From positions 1 to 64,000 of the forward strand of contig NZ_JACBYE010000008.1 in NCBI RefSeq assembly GCF_013415325.1: a stretch of DNA of 64,000 nucleotides. The letters are read 5' to 3'. The notes below the pieces were generated by a model. That model had not been told where the DNA came from. It made no database searches and was given only the letters and a program-made list of their open reading frames with translations. This document shows positions 1-8,480 of the stretch, piece after piece. Position numbers and translations under genes: made by a program. The DNA is from Sanguibacter inulinus. GTDB lineage: Bacteria; Actinomycetota; Actinomycetes; Actinomycetales; Cellulomonadaceae. Each line of letters starts with the position of its first letter. The first letter of the stretch is position 1.

Positions 1-522
1 CGACGGGATGAGCCGGATGCTCTCGACGCGGCTGGCGGTCGACCCGACGGCGGACTGCCCGACGATGGTCGTCAGCTCGCCGTCCCTGACGACGTCGGCC
101 TCGATCGACAGCGGGACCGACGCCATCGGGAGCACCCTTCCGCGGGCACCGAGCAGCCGTCCGACCCAGTCGAGCCCTTCGACGGGGTCGTCGAGGAGCT
201 CCCACAGCGCGACGATGAGCAGGTTGCCCACAGCGTGCTGGTCGAGGTCACCCGTGGAGGTGAACCTGTGCTGGAGCAGGTCGCGCCACGTCCGACCCCA
301 CTCGGAGTCGTCGCAGAGCGCGGCCAGCGCCATGCGCAGGTCCCCTGGAGGCAGCACACCGAGCTCTTCACGCAGCCGACCCGACGAACCGCCGTCGTCC
401 GCTACGGTGACGATCGCGGTCAGCCTGTCCGACATCAGACGCAGCGCGGAGAGGCTCGCGGAGAGACCGTGCCCCCCTCCGAGCGCGACGACAGCGGGGG
501 CGTCGCCAGACCCCACGGTCAT
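1..522 (-). CDS. yvcK: YvcK/CofD-like gluconeogenesis factor (C-terminus beyond window)
   Basis: The first 174 codons of a YvcK-family protein are visible and the gene runs off the left edge. The glycine-rich nucleotide-binding start GGGHG is at residues 15-19. The family signature DDGGSSGRL is at residues 42-50 and is followed by a GVLPPGDLRMAL stretch. In firmicutes YvcK binds UDP-GlcNAc and is needed for growth on gluconeogenic carbon sources and for correct cell-wall synthesis; the actinobacterial role is less clear. The ATG at 522 overlaps the rapZ stop by 4 nt (ATGA), so translation is coupled. Conserved synteny predicts whiA next, outside the window. Confidence 0.93.
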   Translation of the reverse strand, partial: MTVGSGDAPAVVALGGGHGLSASLSALRLMSDRLTAIVTVADDGGSSGRLREELGVLPPGDLRMALAALCDDSEWGRTWRDLLQHRFTSTGDLDQHAVGNLLIVALWELLDDPVEGLDWVGRLLGARGRVLPMASVPLSIEADVVRDGELTTIVGQSAVGSTASRVESIRLIPS

Positions 523-1463
523 TCCTTCCCGAGGTCGCGGGCGGTGACGGCGACACGGTGGCCGCGGTCACGCAGCCGCTGCGCGATCTCTTCGCTCACG
601 GCGACCGAGCGGTGCTTGCCGCCCGTGCAGCCGATCGCGATCGTCACGTACCGCTTCTCCTCGTTGAGGTACCCCGACAGCACGGGCTCGAGAGCGTCGA
701 CGTAGCGGTCGATGAACTCGACGGCACCGGGGCGTGCGAGCACGAAGTCGCGGACAGGCGCGTCGCGGCCTGTGAGGTGGCGCAGCTCGGTGATCCAGTA
801 CGGGTTGGACAGGAAGCGCATGTCGACGACGTGGTCGGCGTCGAGCGGGATGCCGTACTTGAATCCGAAGGACACCACGTTGATGCGCAGAGTCTCGGGG
901 CTCTGGCCGGTCTCGGCGACGCTGCGGCGGACCTCGCGGGCGAGGTCGTGGACATTGAGCTCTGAGGTGTCGATGAGCACGTCGGCGCGGTCACGCATGG
1001 CCGAGAGCAGCTGACGCTCGACGGCGATCCCGTCGAGGATGCGACCCTCGCCCTGGAGCGGGTGCGGCCGGCGGACCTGCTCGAAGCGACGGACGAGCAC
1101 CTCGTCAGAGGAGTCGACGAAGAGGATCCTGTACGGGATGCCACGCTTGCGGAACCGTGCGAGCACCTCGGTCAGGTCGTTGAAGAACTCACGGCCACGG
1201 ACGTCGACGACAGCACCCACGCGGGTGATCGACGAACCCGCGCGCGTCATCATGTCGACGAGCGGGACGAGCATCCGGGGCGGGAGGTTGTCGACCACGT
1301 ACCAGTCGAGGTCTTCGAGCACCATGGCAGCCCTCGACCGGCCGGCGCCCGACATGCCCGTGATGATGAGCACCTCGCTCGCCTCTGGCTCAGGAGGGTG
1401 CGTGACGGCCTCGACCTGCGGGATCCCTACGGGGACGGTCTTCGGAGCGACGTCGTCAGTCAT
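519..1463 (-). CDS. rapZ: RapZ-family P-loop nucleotide-binding protein
   Basis: At 314 aa it has normal RapZ/YvcJ length. The Walker A motif GMSGAGRS is at residues 36-43, and the family C-terminal signature GCTGGKHRS is at about 278-286. In E. coli RapZ adapts RNase E to the sRNA GlmZ, which controls glucosamine-6-phosphate synthase. Actinobacteria lack that sRNA, so the partner here is unknown and the protein is better called a nucleotide-binding regulator. It sits between uvrC (43 bp upstream) and yvcK (4-bp overlap), the standard actinobacterial order. A -10-like CATGCT ends 6 nt before the ATG, so a leaderless transcript is possible besides read-through from uvrC. Confidence 0.95.
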   Translation of the reverse strand: MTDDVAPKTVPVGIPQVEAVTHPPEPEASEVLIITGMSGAGRSRAAMVLEDLDWYVVDNLPPRMLVPLVDMMTRAGSSITRVGAVVDVRGREFFNDLTEVLARFRKRGIPYRILFVDSSDEVLVRRFEQVRRPHPLQGEGRILDGIAVERQLLSAMRDRADVLIDTSELNVHDLAREVRRSVAETGQSPETLRINVVSFGFKYGIPLDADHVVDMRFLSNPYWITELRHLTGRDAPVRDFVLARPGAVEFIDRYVDALEPVLSGYLNEEKRYVTIAIGCTGGKHRSVAVSEEIAQRLRDRGHRVAVTARDLGKE

Positions 1464-1505
1464 GCCTCAAGCATGCCAGTGTTCCGTCGCCGACTCACCC
1501 GCAGG

Positions 1506-3662
1506 TCAGGCCCGCGCGTCGGAGGTCTCGACCGGCGCGGGGCTGGGCGCCTCCGGGCTCGGCGCCGGAGAGCTCGCTGCCGCGGACGCTCCACCCTCGG
1601 GAGCGTCCGCCGCTGCCGGCCGCCCGAGCTCCGGCTGCTCGGGTGACGGGACCGCCGCCGACTCCACGGTGGTCGTGGCCGAGCCGTCCTCTGCCGGTGA
1701 CCCCGCAGGGTGCAGTGCCGCGACCACGGCCTCGGCCGTGCGCTGGCCCATGCCCTGGACCGTGGCGATCTCCTCGGCCGACGCCGCGCGCAGGCGCTTG
1801 AGCGAGCCGAAGTGCCGGAGCAGCGCGCCCTTGCGGGCCGGGCCCAGGCCGGGCACCGAGTCGAGCTCGGAGACCGTCATGCCCTTCCCGCGCTTCTTGC
1901 GGTGCGCGGTGATCGCGAAGCGGTGCGCCTCGTCACGGACACGCTGCAGCAGGTACAGGCCTTCGGAGGACCTCTGGAGGATCACGGGGTACTCCTCCCC
2001 CGGCACCCACACCTCTTCGAGACGCTTGGCGAGACCGCACAGGGCGACGTCGTCGATCCCGAGGTCGGCGAGAGCCTTGGCCGCAGCGGCGACCTGGGGC
2101 GGACCACCGTCGACGACCACCAGGTTCGGCGGATAGGCGAAGCGCTTGCGGTCGGTCGCGGGGGTCTCGGCGTCGACCTCGCCGCCGAAGGTCTCGATCT
2201 CGAGATCGGCCGAGTCCGAGCGCTCCGCGAGGTAGCGGCGGAAGCGGCGGGTGATGACCTCGTACATCGCGGCGGTGTCGTCGCGAGCGCCCTCGCCGTC
2301 GGGCCCCTTGACACCGAAGGTCCTGTACTCGCTCTTGCGGGCGAGCCCGTCTTCGAAGACGACCATCGACGCGGCCTGGTGGGTACCCATGGTCGTCGAG
2401 ATGTCGTAGCACTCGATGCGCAGCGGCGCGCTGTCGAGGTCGAGCGCCTCCTGGATCTCGCGGAGCGCGAGGCTCCGGTTGGTGAGGTCGCCCGCACGAC
2501 GGGTGCGGTGCAGGGCGAGCGCGTGCTCGGCGTTCTTGAGGACCGTCGCGGCGAGCTCACGCTTGTCACCGCGCTGCGGGACGCGGATGTCTACGCGCGC
2601 ACCCCGCAGGCCGGAGAGCCAGGTGGTCATCTCGTCGAGGTGCGCCGGGAGGACGGGGACGAGGACCTCGCGCGGGACCAGCCCGCTGTCGCGGGCGGCC
2701 TTCACGTCGCCGCCGGCTGCCTCGTCGGCGGTGCCGTAGACCTGCTGGAGCAGGTGCTCGACGAGGTCCGCGTCGGTGAGGTCTTCGACCTTCTCGACGA
2801 CCCAGCCGCGCTGACCGCGGATGCGGCCACCCCGGACGTGGAACACCTGGACGGCAGCCTCGAGCTCGTCACCGGTGAGCGCGAAGATGTCGGCGTCGGT
2901 CCCGTCCTGCAGGACGACGGCGTTCTTCTCCATCGCACGCTCGAGAGCGCCGATGTCGTCGCGCAGCCGGGCAGCACGCTCGTAGTCGAGGTTCTGGGCG
3001 GCCATGGCCATCTCGTCGCGCAGGCGACGCATGAACTTCGCGGTGTCGCCGGCCATGAAGGCGCAGAAGTCTTCGGCCAGGGCGCGGTGGGCGTCCTTGG
3101 AGATGCGCTCGACGCACGGCGCTGCGCACTTGTCGATGTACCCGAGCAGGCACGGGCGACCCGACTGCTGGGCGCGCTTGTAGACGCCCGCCGAGCAGGT
3201 ACGGATCGGGAAGACCCGCAGCAGGAGGTCGAGGGTCTCGCGGATCGCCCAGGCATGGGCGAAGGGACCGAAGTACCGGGTGCCGGCACGCTTGGAGCCA
3301 CGCATCACCTGGGCGCGCGGGACCGACTCCCCCATCGTCACGGCCAGGTACGGGTACGACTTGTCGTCGCGGTACTTGACGTTGAAGCGCGGGTCGAACT
3401 CCTTGATCCACGAGTACTCGAGGGCGAGGGCCTCGACCTCGGTCCCGACGACGGTCCACTCGACCGAGCACGCCGTCGTGACCATCGTCTGGGTGCGCGG
3501 GTGCAGCGCGGAGAGATCCTGGAAATAGCTGGAGAGCCGCGCGCGGAGGTTCTTGGCCTTGCCGACGTAGATCACGCGTCCGTGCTCGTCGCGGAAGCGG
3601 TAGACCCCTGGCGTCGTCGGGATCTCGCCCGGCGCGGGTCGGTATGTTGCTGGATCGGCCAT
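1506..3662 (-). CDS. uvrC: UvrABC nucleotide excision repair endonuclease subunit C
   Basis: UvrC makes the two incisions around a lesion after UvrB loading. The 718-aa protein has the GIY-YIG domain first (GVYRF at 19-23, YVGKAKNLR at 32-40). Four cysteines at 156, 171, 179 and 183 match the spacing of the UvrC iron-sulfur ligands. A UVR motif that contacts UvrB lies at about 215-245. The RNase H-like endonuclease half follows, then tandem helix-hairpin-helix motifs at about 575-635. The last 70 or so residues are an Ala/Pro/Ser/Glu-rich tail, probably disordered and not part of the conserved enzyme. The ATG at 3662 is favoured because a -10 box TAGGCT ends exactly 6 nt upstream and no Shine-Dalgarno is present. 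Confidence 0.97.
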   Translation of the reverse strand: MADPATYRPAPGEIPTTPGVYRFRDEHGRVIYVGKAKNLRARLSSYFQDLSALHPRTQTMVTTACSVEWTVVGTEVEALALEYSWIKEFDPRFNVKYRDDKSYPYLAVTMGESVPRAQVMRGSKRAGTRYFGPFAHAWAIRETLDLLLRVFPIRTCSAGVYKRAQQSGRPCLLGYIDKCAAPCVERISKDAHRALAEDFCAFMAGDTAKFMRRLRDEMAMAAQNLDYERAARLRDDIGALERAMEKNAVVLQDGTDADIFALTGDELEAAVQVFHVRGGRIRGQRGWVVEKVEDLTDADLVEHLLQQVYGTADEAAGGDVKAARDSGLVPREVLVPVLPAHLDEMTTWLSGLRGARVDIRVPQRGDKRELAATVLKNAEHALALHRTRRAGDLTNRSLALREIQEALDLDSAPLRIECYDISTTMGTHQAASMVVFEDGLARKSEYRTFGVKGPDGEGARDDTAAMYEVITRRFRRYLAERSDSADLEIETFGGEVDAETPATDRKRFAYPPNLVVVDGGPPQVAAAAKALADLGIDDVALCGLAKRLEEVWVPGEEYPVILQRSSEGLYLLQRVRDEAHRFAITAHRKKRGKGMTVSELDSVPGLGPARKGALLRHFGSLKRLRAASAEEIATVQGMGQRTAEAVVAALHPAGSPAEDGSATTTVESAAVPSPEQPELGRPAAADAPEGGASAAASSPAPSPEAPSPAPVETSDARA

Positions 3663-3674
3663 AGGACGAGCCTA
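3663..3674 (-). promoter_or_regulatory. uvrC -10 box, leaderless start
   Basis: On the minus strand TAGGCT (3674-3669) is followed by 6 nt and then the uvrC ATG. This places the transcription start on or next to the start codon. The divergent osmC-like gene has an equivalent box 100 bp away. Confidence 0.6.
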
Positions 3675-3766
3675 GTCGGGGCGGCTGACACGGACCGCGC
3701 CGGAGAGGGCGGCGTGGGTCACGCCCTCCTCCGACGTGACCGGTGTCACATCTAGTGAACTCCGGA

Positions 3767-3778
3767 TACGGTGGGCCG
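3767..3778 (+). promoter_or_regulatory. -10 box of OsmC-family gene, leaderless start
   Basis: TACGGT (3767-3772) is followed by 6 nt and the ATG at 3779. No ribosome binding site precedes this ATG, so the mRNA is probably leaderless. This decides the start in favour of 3779 over an in-frame GTG-type extension reaching 3743. Confidence 0.6.
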
Positions 3779-4252
3779 ATGGGAGCCTTCCACGCGTACA
3801 CCGCCACGATCACCTGGACCGGAGCCGGCGAGACCGGGACCTCCAGCTACACCGCCTACTCGCGCGACCACGTGGTCGCCGTCGAGGGGAAGCCGGACAT
3901 CCTGGCGAGCTCTGACCCGGCGTTCCGCGGCGACAGCGCCCGCCACAACCCCGAAGAGCTGTTCGTCGCCTCGCTCTCCGAGTGCCACATGCTGTGGTTC
4001 CTGCACGTCGCGGCGCAGTCGGACGTGATCGTCACGGCGTACACCGACTCCCCCGTCGGGACGATGCGCGTCGAGGCTGCTGGTGCCGGGCAGTTCACCG
4101 AGATCGAGCTGCGCCCGAAGGTGACCGTGTCCTCCGAGGCGTCCGACGACCTCCTGGCCGAGCTGCACGAGAAGGCTCATGCGCACTGCTTCATCTCCCG
4201 CTCGGTCAACTTCCCCGTGCACGTGCGGCCGGTGGTCCACGCGGCCGGCTGA
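3779..4252 (+). CDS. OsmC/Ohr-family peroxiredoxin-like protein
   Basis: This 157-aa protein reduces, or is predicted to reduce, organic hydroperoxides using two cysteines. One cysteine is in an SECHM context at about residues 67-71 and the second in an AHCFISRSVNFPV context near residue 140, the usual OsmC-fold layout. The sequence groups with the short YhfA/SACOL1771-like OsmC proteins rather than classical Ohr, as far as can be judged by eye. It stands alone, divergent from uvrC and convergent with the glycosyltransferase gene. The substrate cannot be read from sequence. Confidence 0.85.
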   Translation: MGAFHAYTATITWTGAGETGTSSYTAYSRDHVVAVEGKPDILASSDPAFRGDSARHNPEELFVASLSECHMLWFLHVAAQSDVIVTAYTDSPVGTMRVEAAGAGQFTEIELRPKVTVSSEASDDLLAELHEKAHAHCFISRSVNFPVHVRPVVHAAG

Positions 4253-4268
4253 GCAGAGCGCCACAGGC

Positions 4269-5042
4269 TCAGGCCGAGGCCTCGTCGACCAGGTCTTCCC
4301 GCAGGTAGCGCGCGTACCCACCGGGAGTGCGCCCCTGCTGGCGACCGGAGGTCAGCACCCAGGCCTCGTCGCTCGCGACCACCCTGGCTCCCGTGGCCCG
4401 CGCCCGGGCGACGAGCGCGACGTCTTCGTGCTCGTCGACAGGCGGATAGCCACCGGCAGCCACGTACACGTCTGCGCGCATCCCGAGGTTCGCGCCATGC
4501 ACGTGACCGTTCGCCCGGCCCGTCACATGGGTCGCCTGCCACGCCGCACGCTGTCGGTGCGTGAGGTCGGCAGGGTCGGGACGGACCGTGCCGACGACGA
4601 CGTCAGCCCCGTGGTCCGCCAGACCGGTCTGCGACGACACCCAGTGCGCGGGGACGAGCGAGTCGGCGTCGGTCGACGCGATCCAGATCTCCTGGTCGGG
4701 CAGCGGGCCGCAGGTCTCCCGGAGGGCGTCGAGGCCTGCCTCGACGCCTGTGGCCCGGGCCGCGCCGACCCGTCGCTCGGCCACCTCGATCACACGGAAC
4801 GGCGACAGTCGAGCGATGCTCGCGGAGGCGTCCGTGCAGCCGTCGAGGACGAGCACGACCTCGACCGGCACCCCTCCCACCCGCGCCTGCTCGTGGTGGA
4901 CGGCGTGGCGGAGCCCGGCGATGCACCTGCCGAGCAGCGCCTCTTCGTCGTGCACGGGGACGACCACGCAGACGGCGCGGATCTGCGTCCCGGGCTCGTG
5001 GCCCTCGACGGAGCGTGCGCCGTAGGCCGCGGCGCCCGTCAC
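4269..5042 (-). CDS. Family 2 glycosyltransferase
   Basis: The 257-aa protein has a GT-A fold. It opens with a nucleotide-sugar binding strand and the PVHDEEALL motif at about residues 29-37, followed by VVLVLDGCTD. The metal-binding STDADS (DxD-type) motif lies near 145 and an acceptor-side PPVDEHEDVAL segment near 205. No transmembrane segment is seen, so the protein is cytosolic or peripheral. It is the last gene of a three-gene minus-strand unit; its start overlaps the deacetylase/methyltransferase stop by 4 nt. The sugar and acceptor are unknown. With a deacetylase, a methyltransferase and an acyl-CoA dehydrogenase alongside, a small decorated glycoconjugate is likely. Confidence 0.88.
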   Translation of the reverse strand: MTGAAAYGARSVEGHEPGTQIRAVCVVVPVHDEEALLGRCIAGLRHAVHHEQARVGGVPVEVVLVLDGCTDASASIARLSPFRVIEVAERRVGAARATGVEAGLDALRETCGPLPDQEIWIASTDADSLVPAHWVSSQTGLADHGADVVVGTVRPDPADLTHRQRAAWQATHVTGRANGHVHGANLGMRADVYVAAGGYPPVDEHEDVALVARARATGARVVASDEAWVLTSGRQQGRTPGGYARYLREDLVDEASA

Positions 5043-6496
5043 AGCAGGCCCGTCTCTCGTGCGACGGAACGTGCCGGCGGGCGCACCAGGACGTCCAGCA
5101 GGAAGTCATCCTCCTCGTGCCGGAGGAGCCGGGCCAGGTCGGTCCGCTCAGCAGCCGCCGCGTGGACCTCGTCGCCGCTGAGCGGGTACTCCTCGACCTC
5201 GTGGCGCCAGTGGCAGAGCACCAGCACACCGTCCGGCGTGAGCGAGGCGACCGCGCGGTCGAGCATCGCCACGAGGTCCTCCGGGCCGTAGTAGTAGCCG
5301 ACCTCGGAGAGCACGATCAGGTCGAAGTCCCCAGCGGGCCATTCGTGCGGTGTCGTCAGCTGCTCGAAGCGTGCACCGTCCCCCAGGCGTCGACGCGCGA
5401 CCTCGAGCGGGGCGGCGGCGATGTCGACCCCGAGGATCGTGCCGCACCGGTGGCTGAGCGCCTCGGTCAGCACACCCGTCGAGCAGCCGATCTCCAGCCC
5501 GGCGCGGAAGGTCTGGCGCGGGAGGCTCGCGAGAGTGATCGCGCGCTTGCGCTCTTCGTACCAGCGCGACTCGAAACCCCAGGGGTCTGAGCGGCCCTCG
5601 TAGAAGCTGTCGAAGAACTCCTCACCGAGGCTGCCGGTCATGGTGAGCCGCTCCGACGCATCGTCGGGCTGGGCGGTGTCCGCCTCCGTCCTCTCCTCGA
5701 CGACAAAGACCTCGTAGGGCCTGTCGAAGTGACGGAGCATCTCCGGGCCGAGCAGCGCCTCGTCGCCTGGCTGGTCCGACAGCGGGGAGACCTGGCTCCG
5801 GTGCTCCGCGAGAGAACGACGCCGACAGTCCAGCTCGTCGACGGTCAGGTCGAGCCGACGCATCGACGACCATGGATGCGCGGGGTCGTCCGGGGAACCC
5901 CAGTGCCAGAACCACACGGGGTACTCGACCAGGCGCAGCTCACGCTCATCAGCCGCACCCTGCACGACCTCCCGCGCGACCTCGCCGACGATGCGGTGGT
6001 CTCGGTGGCCGTCGCCGGCCCACGGCGCGACGACCAGCGTCGTTCCGTCGCGGCCGTGCGGACCGTCAGCCGTGACCACAGACTCGACCGATGCCCTGAG
6101 CTCGGCCCGGTGCTCGCGCAGTCCGCCGTCAGGCAACCCGAGGAGGTGGACCGCCGCCTGAGGGGCGACGTGCTGGACAGCCGAGAGCAGCTCCTGCCGG
6201 CGGGCACGGACGAGAGCATCGACGCTCGTCGTCGGGGAGTCGGGGTGGGAGGCCTCGCCGTCCGAGGCGATGACGTAGGAGACGCGCGCGCCCGCCCGGG
6301 CGAGACGGGCGACGAGCCCGGCAGCCCCGAGCGTCTCGTCGTCCGGGTGGGCCGCCAGCACGACGACGCGCAGCGCGGACCGGGCGGCGAGGGACTCGAG
6401 CCCGGACACGTCGAGAGGCTCGAGCGTGCCGAGCCGTCCTGACCGCTCCCAGTCGGCCTCGAGCGTCCCGACGTCGCGGTGGTCGAAGCTCACCAT
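5039..6496 (-). CDS. Fused PIG-L deacetylase and SAM-dependent methyltransferase
   Basis: This is a 485-aa two-domain enzyme. Residues 40-270 are a PIG-L/LmbE-type zinc-dependent N-deacetylase: AHPDDE is at 49-54 and a downstream GHRDHR histidine motif at about 170. From about residue 295 it becomes a class I methyltransferase of NodS-like type, with an FYEGRSDPWGFESRWYEERK entry segment, an EIGCSTGVLT SAM loop and an acidic GVDIAA strand. It probably removes an acetyl group from an amino sugar and then methylates the product or a partner. It overlaps the glycosyltransferase by 4 nt and the acyl-CoA dehydrogenase by 7 nt, so the three are one translation-coupled operon. The substrate is unknown. 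Confidence 0.85.
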   Translation of the reverse strand: MVSFDHRDVGTLEADWERSGRLGTLEPLDVSGLESLAARSALRVVVLAAHPDDETLGAAGLVARLARAGARVSYVIASDGEASHPDSPTTSVDALVRARRQELLSAVQHVAPQAAVHLLGLPDGGLREHRAELRASVESVVTADGPHGRDGTTLVVAPWAGDGHRDHRIVGEVAREVVQGAADERELRLVEYPVWFWHWGSPDDPAHPWSSMRRLDLTVDELDCRRRSLAEHRSQVSPLSDQPGDEALLGPEMLRHFDRPYEVFVVEERTEADTAQPDDASERLTMTGSLGEEFFDSFYEGRSDPWGFESRWYEERKRAITLASLPRQTFRAGLEIGCSTGVLTEALSHRCGTILGVDIAAAPLEVARRRLGDGARFEQLTTPHEWPAGDFDLIVLSEVGYYYGPEDLVAMLDRAVASLTPDGVLVLCHWRHEVEEYPLSGDEVHAAAAERTDLARLLRHEEDDFLLDVLVRPPARSVARETGLL

Positions 6497-7635
6497 GGTC
6501 GGACCCCGCCCGCGAGCAGGGCCTTGCCGAGGGATGCGTCGTCGCGCTCGGCGTGGTGCTGACGGACGTAGACGGCGAGGTCGGCCACCCTGCGGGCGTG
6601 CCGCTCGTCGGCGGTCAGCGGACCTGGGCCTCGGGTGTGCGCGGACCGAGTGAGGACCTCCTCGACGGTGCGGGCGACTGTCCCGCGAGTGCGGCGAGCG
6701 AGGACGGAAGGAGTCTGAGCACCAGCCGAGCCTGGCGAGATGCCGAGGAGCGAGTCGCCGTGGCCACCTGCTGCTCTGTCGGACGCTGACAGCGGCGCAT
6801 CGACGACGGTCGCTGCGTCGAGGAGCGCGGCTCGCGACGCTCGCAGGCTCGTGTCGACAGCCCCGAGCTGTGCGAGCGCGATCTGGTCGGGTTCGCGCTC
6901 ACCGAGAGCGTCGAAGAGGTCGCGGGCCACACCGACAGCCCCGCCCCACCAGGCTGCCGCGACGCCGATGCCTCCCCAGGCGAAGCCGGGACGCGTGAGG
7001 TACCACTCGTCGTCGCCGACCGGGATCGCCCGGACGGAGCGGAAGGTCACCGGGGCAGAGACGACCTGACGCAGGCCGCGGGAGACCCACGGCCCGGTCT
7101 CGGGAGTCACGCCGTCGTCTCGCAGGGACACGGCGAAGAGCCGCCTACCGGTGGGGGTCCAGGCGGTCACCAGGGCGTGGCTCAGGTCGGCGGCGAGCGA
7201 GCACCACGGCTTCACCCCGTCGAGCTGCCAGCCGCCGCCGACCGGGCGCGCCTCGAGACGCATTCCCGGTCCTTCGGCGGCGAACACGCCCCAGCTGCTC
7301 GGGGCGTCTCCCAGCTCGGCGAGGTCCGTGCCCTCGGGTGCCTGGTCGAGGATCGAGAGCGCGTCGAGGTGCGGCTCGAGGACGCGGGCCACACCGACGT
7401 CGAGCGCCGCCGTCGAAGCGAGGGTCTCCCAGAGCTCGAGGGTGCGTCCGAGCCCGGGCCCCGGGACGAGGTCACCGATCCGGACAGCCCAGTCGACGGA
7501 GGCCGGCACGTCGGTCCCCAGGTCTGGGACCTCGGCGAGCAGGGCGTCGATCGCGGTCGACCGGCGGGTCGGCCGGCCGCTCGTCAGGTCTGCACGGTGC
7601 ACGCCACCCTCGAGCGTGGTCGTCGATCGCTGCAC
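6490..7635 (-). CDS. Acyl-CoA dehydrogenase-like flavoprotein
   Basis: About 381 aa from the GTG at 7635, chosen because GGAG lies about 11 nt upstream; the open frame extends further but the extra part is Arg-rich and unlike a protein start. The protein shows acyl-CoA dehydrogenase middle-domain features (LEARPVGGGWQLDGVKPWCSLA, here cut to its key parts LEARP and GVKPWCS). It also has a helical C-terminal domain with a GGIGVAAAWWGGAVGVA segment. The catalytic glutamate of beta-oxidation enzymes is not obvious, so it may be a specialised oxidase rather than a fatty-acid enzyme. First gene of the operon with the deacetylase/methyltransferase and GT2. Confidence 0.75.
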   Translation of the reverse strand: MQRSTTTLEGGVHRADLTSGRPTRRSTAIDALLAEVPDLGTDVPASVDWAVRIGDLVPGPGLGRTLELWETLASTAALDVGVARVLEPHLDALSILDQAPEGTDLAELGDAPSSWGVFAAEGPGMRLEARPVGGGWQLDGVKPWCSLAADLSHALVTAWTPTGRRLFAVSLRDDGVTPETGPWVSRGLRQVVSAPVTFRSVRAIPVGDDEWYLTRPGFAWGGIGVAAAWWGGAVGVARDLFDALGEREPDQIALAQLGAVDTSLRASRAALLDAATVVDAPLSASDRAAGGHGDSLLGISPGSAGAQTPSVLARRTRGTVARTVEEVLTRSAHTRGPGPLTADERHARRVADLAVYVRQHHAERDDASLGKALLAGGVRPW

Positions 7636-7795
7636 GCCTACCTCGTCTCTCCTCCGCCAGCCACGCTGGGTCACGCCAGCCCGGTGCCGCGCAGTCAGTG
7701 GATGGTAGGCACACGGACGAGAGCACGCACGGCGAACGCTGTGGACCGTACCCGGAACGCCTCGAGATCGTCTCTGGACCATCGACCCTGCAGGA

Positions 7796-8329
7796 CTACC
7801 TCTGGTCGTGCTCTGCCGACTGTGCCCGTCGCAGCATGACGACAGGTCCGACGAGCCACAGGGCGAGGACGACGAGCAGCACCACAGCCCCGGTCAGGAG
7901 GGCAGCAGGCCGGGTGAAGATCACGTCGACGAGGAAGAACGTCACGCCGGTGAGGACCAGACCGAGGACCACCAGCCCGGTGCGGGCGCACGCGTCCGCC
8001 TCTCGGACGAGCAGGAGCCGCAGATGGCGACGGAACAGGACCCTGTGAGCCGCGACAGGCGCCACGAGCAGGACCGTCGCGAGCACGGACAGCAGCAGCA
8101 GCGTGACGTAGGTGCCCCGCTGGAGGCTGTCGAGCTCCGCGAAGGCCTGCTGGAACGGCAGCGTGACGAGGAAGCCCGTGAGGATCTGGCTGCCGGTCTG
8201 CGTGACCCTGAGCTCTTGCAAGAGCTCCGCCCAGTTGCGGTCGGCCCGCTCGGAGACGCTCTCGTCACGGTCGTCGACGGGGTTGTGGGTGCCGCTCGTC
8301 GGGCGGCGGCTCGAAGGCGTGTCGCTCAT
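7796..8329 (-). CDS. DUF6328 membrane protein
   Basis: A 177-aa protein starting at the ATG at 8329. A soluble N-terminus of about 40 residues is followed by the family segment RNWAELLQELRVTQTGSQIL. Four hydrophobic helices are predicted: around the LTGFLVTLPFQQAF stretch, TLLLLSVLATVLLV, VVLGLVLTGVTFFLV and VVLLVVLALWLVGP. This layout fits the uncharacterised DUF6328 family common in actinobacteria. The molecular function is unknown. It lies alone between the acyl-CoA dehydrogenase operon and uvrA, separated from uvrA by a terminator. Confidence 0.8.
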   Translation of the reverse strand: MSDTPSSRRPTSGTHNPVDDRDESVSERADRNWAELLQELRVTQTGSQILTGFLVTLPFQQAFAELDSLQRGTYVTLLLLSVLATVLLVAPVAAHRVLFRRHLRLLLVREADACARTGLVVLGLVLTGVTFFLVDVIFTRPAALLTGAVVLLVVLALWLVGPVVMLRRAQSAEHDQR

Positions 8330-8384
8330 CTTCCCGAGTGTGGCACCGGGCCTCGGTGGGGACCACCGCACGAGGGGCAGCAGC

Positions 8385-8420
8385 ACGAGAGGCGGCACCC
8401 CTGCGGGTACCGCCTCTCGT
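8385..8420 (-). terminator. Hairpin downstream of uvrA
   Basis: Two 16-nt arms (8385-8400 and 8405-8420) pair with one mismatch around a CTGC tetraloop, 60 bp after the uvrA stop. There is no clear T-run, as often in high-GC actinobacteria. Confidence 0.65.
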
Positions 8421-8480
8421 CACAGCCCTACCGACTGTCGTCGGAGGCGGCACGTGCTCAGACGCGCATGGCGCAGCACG

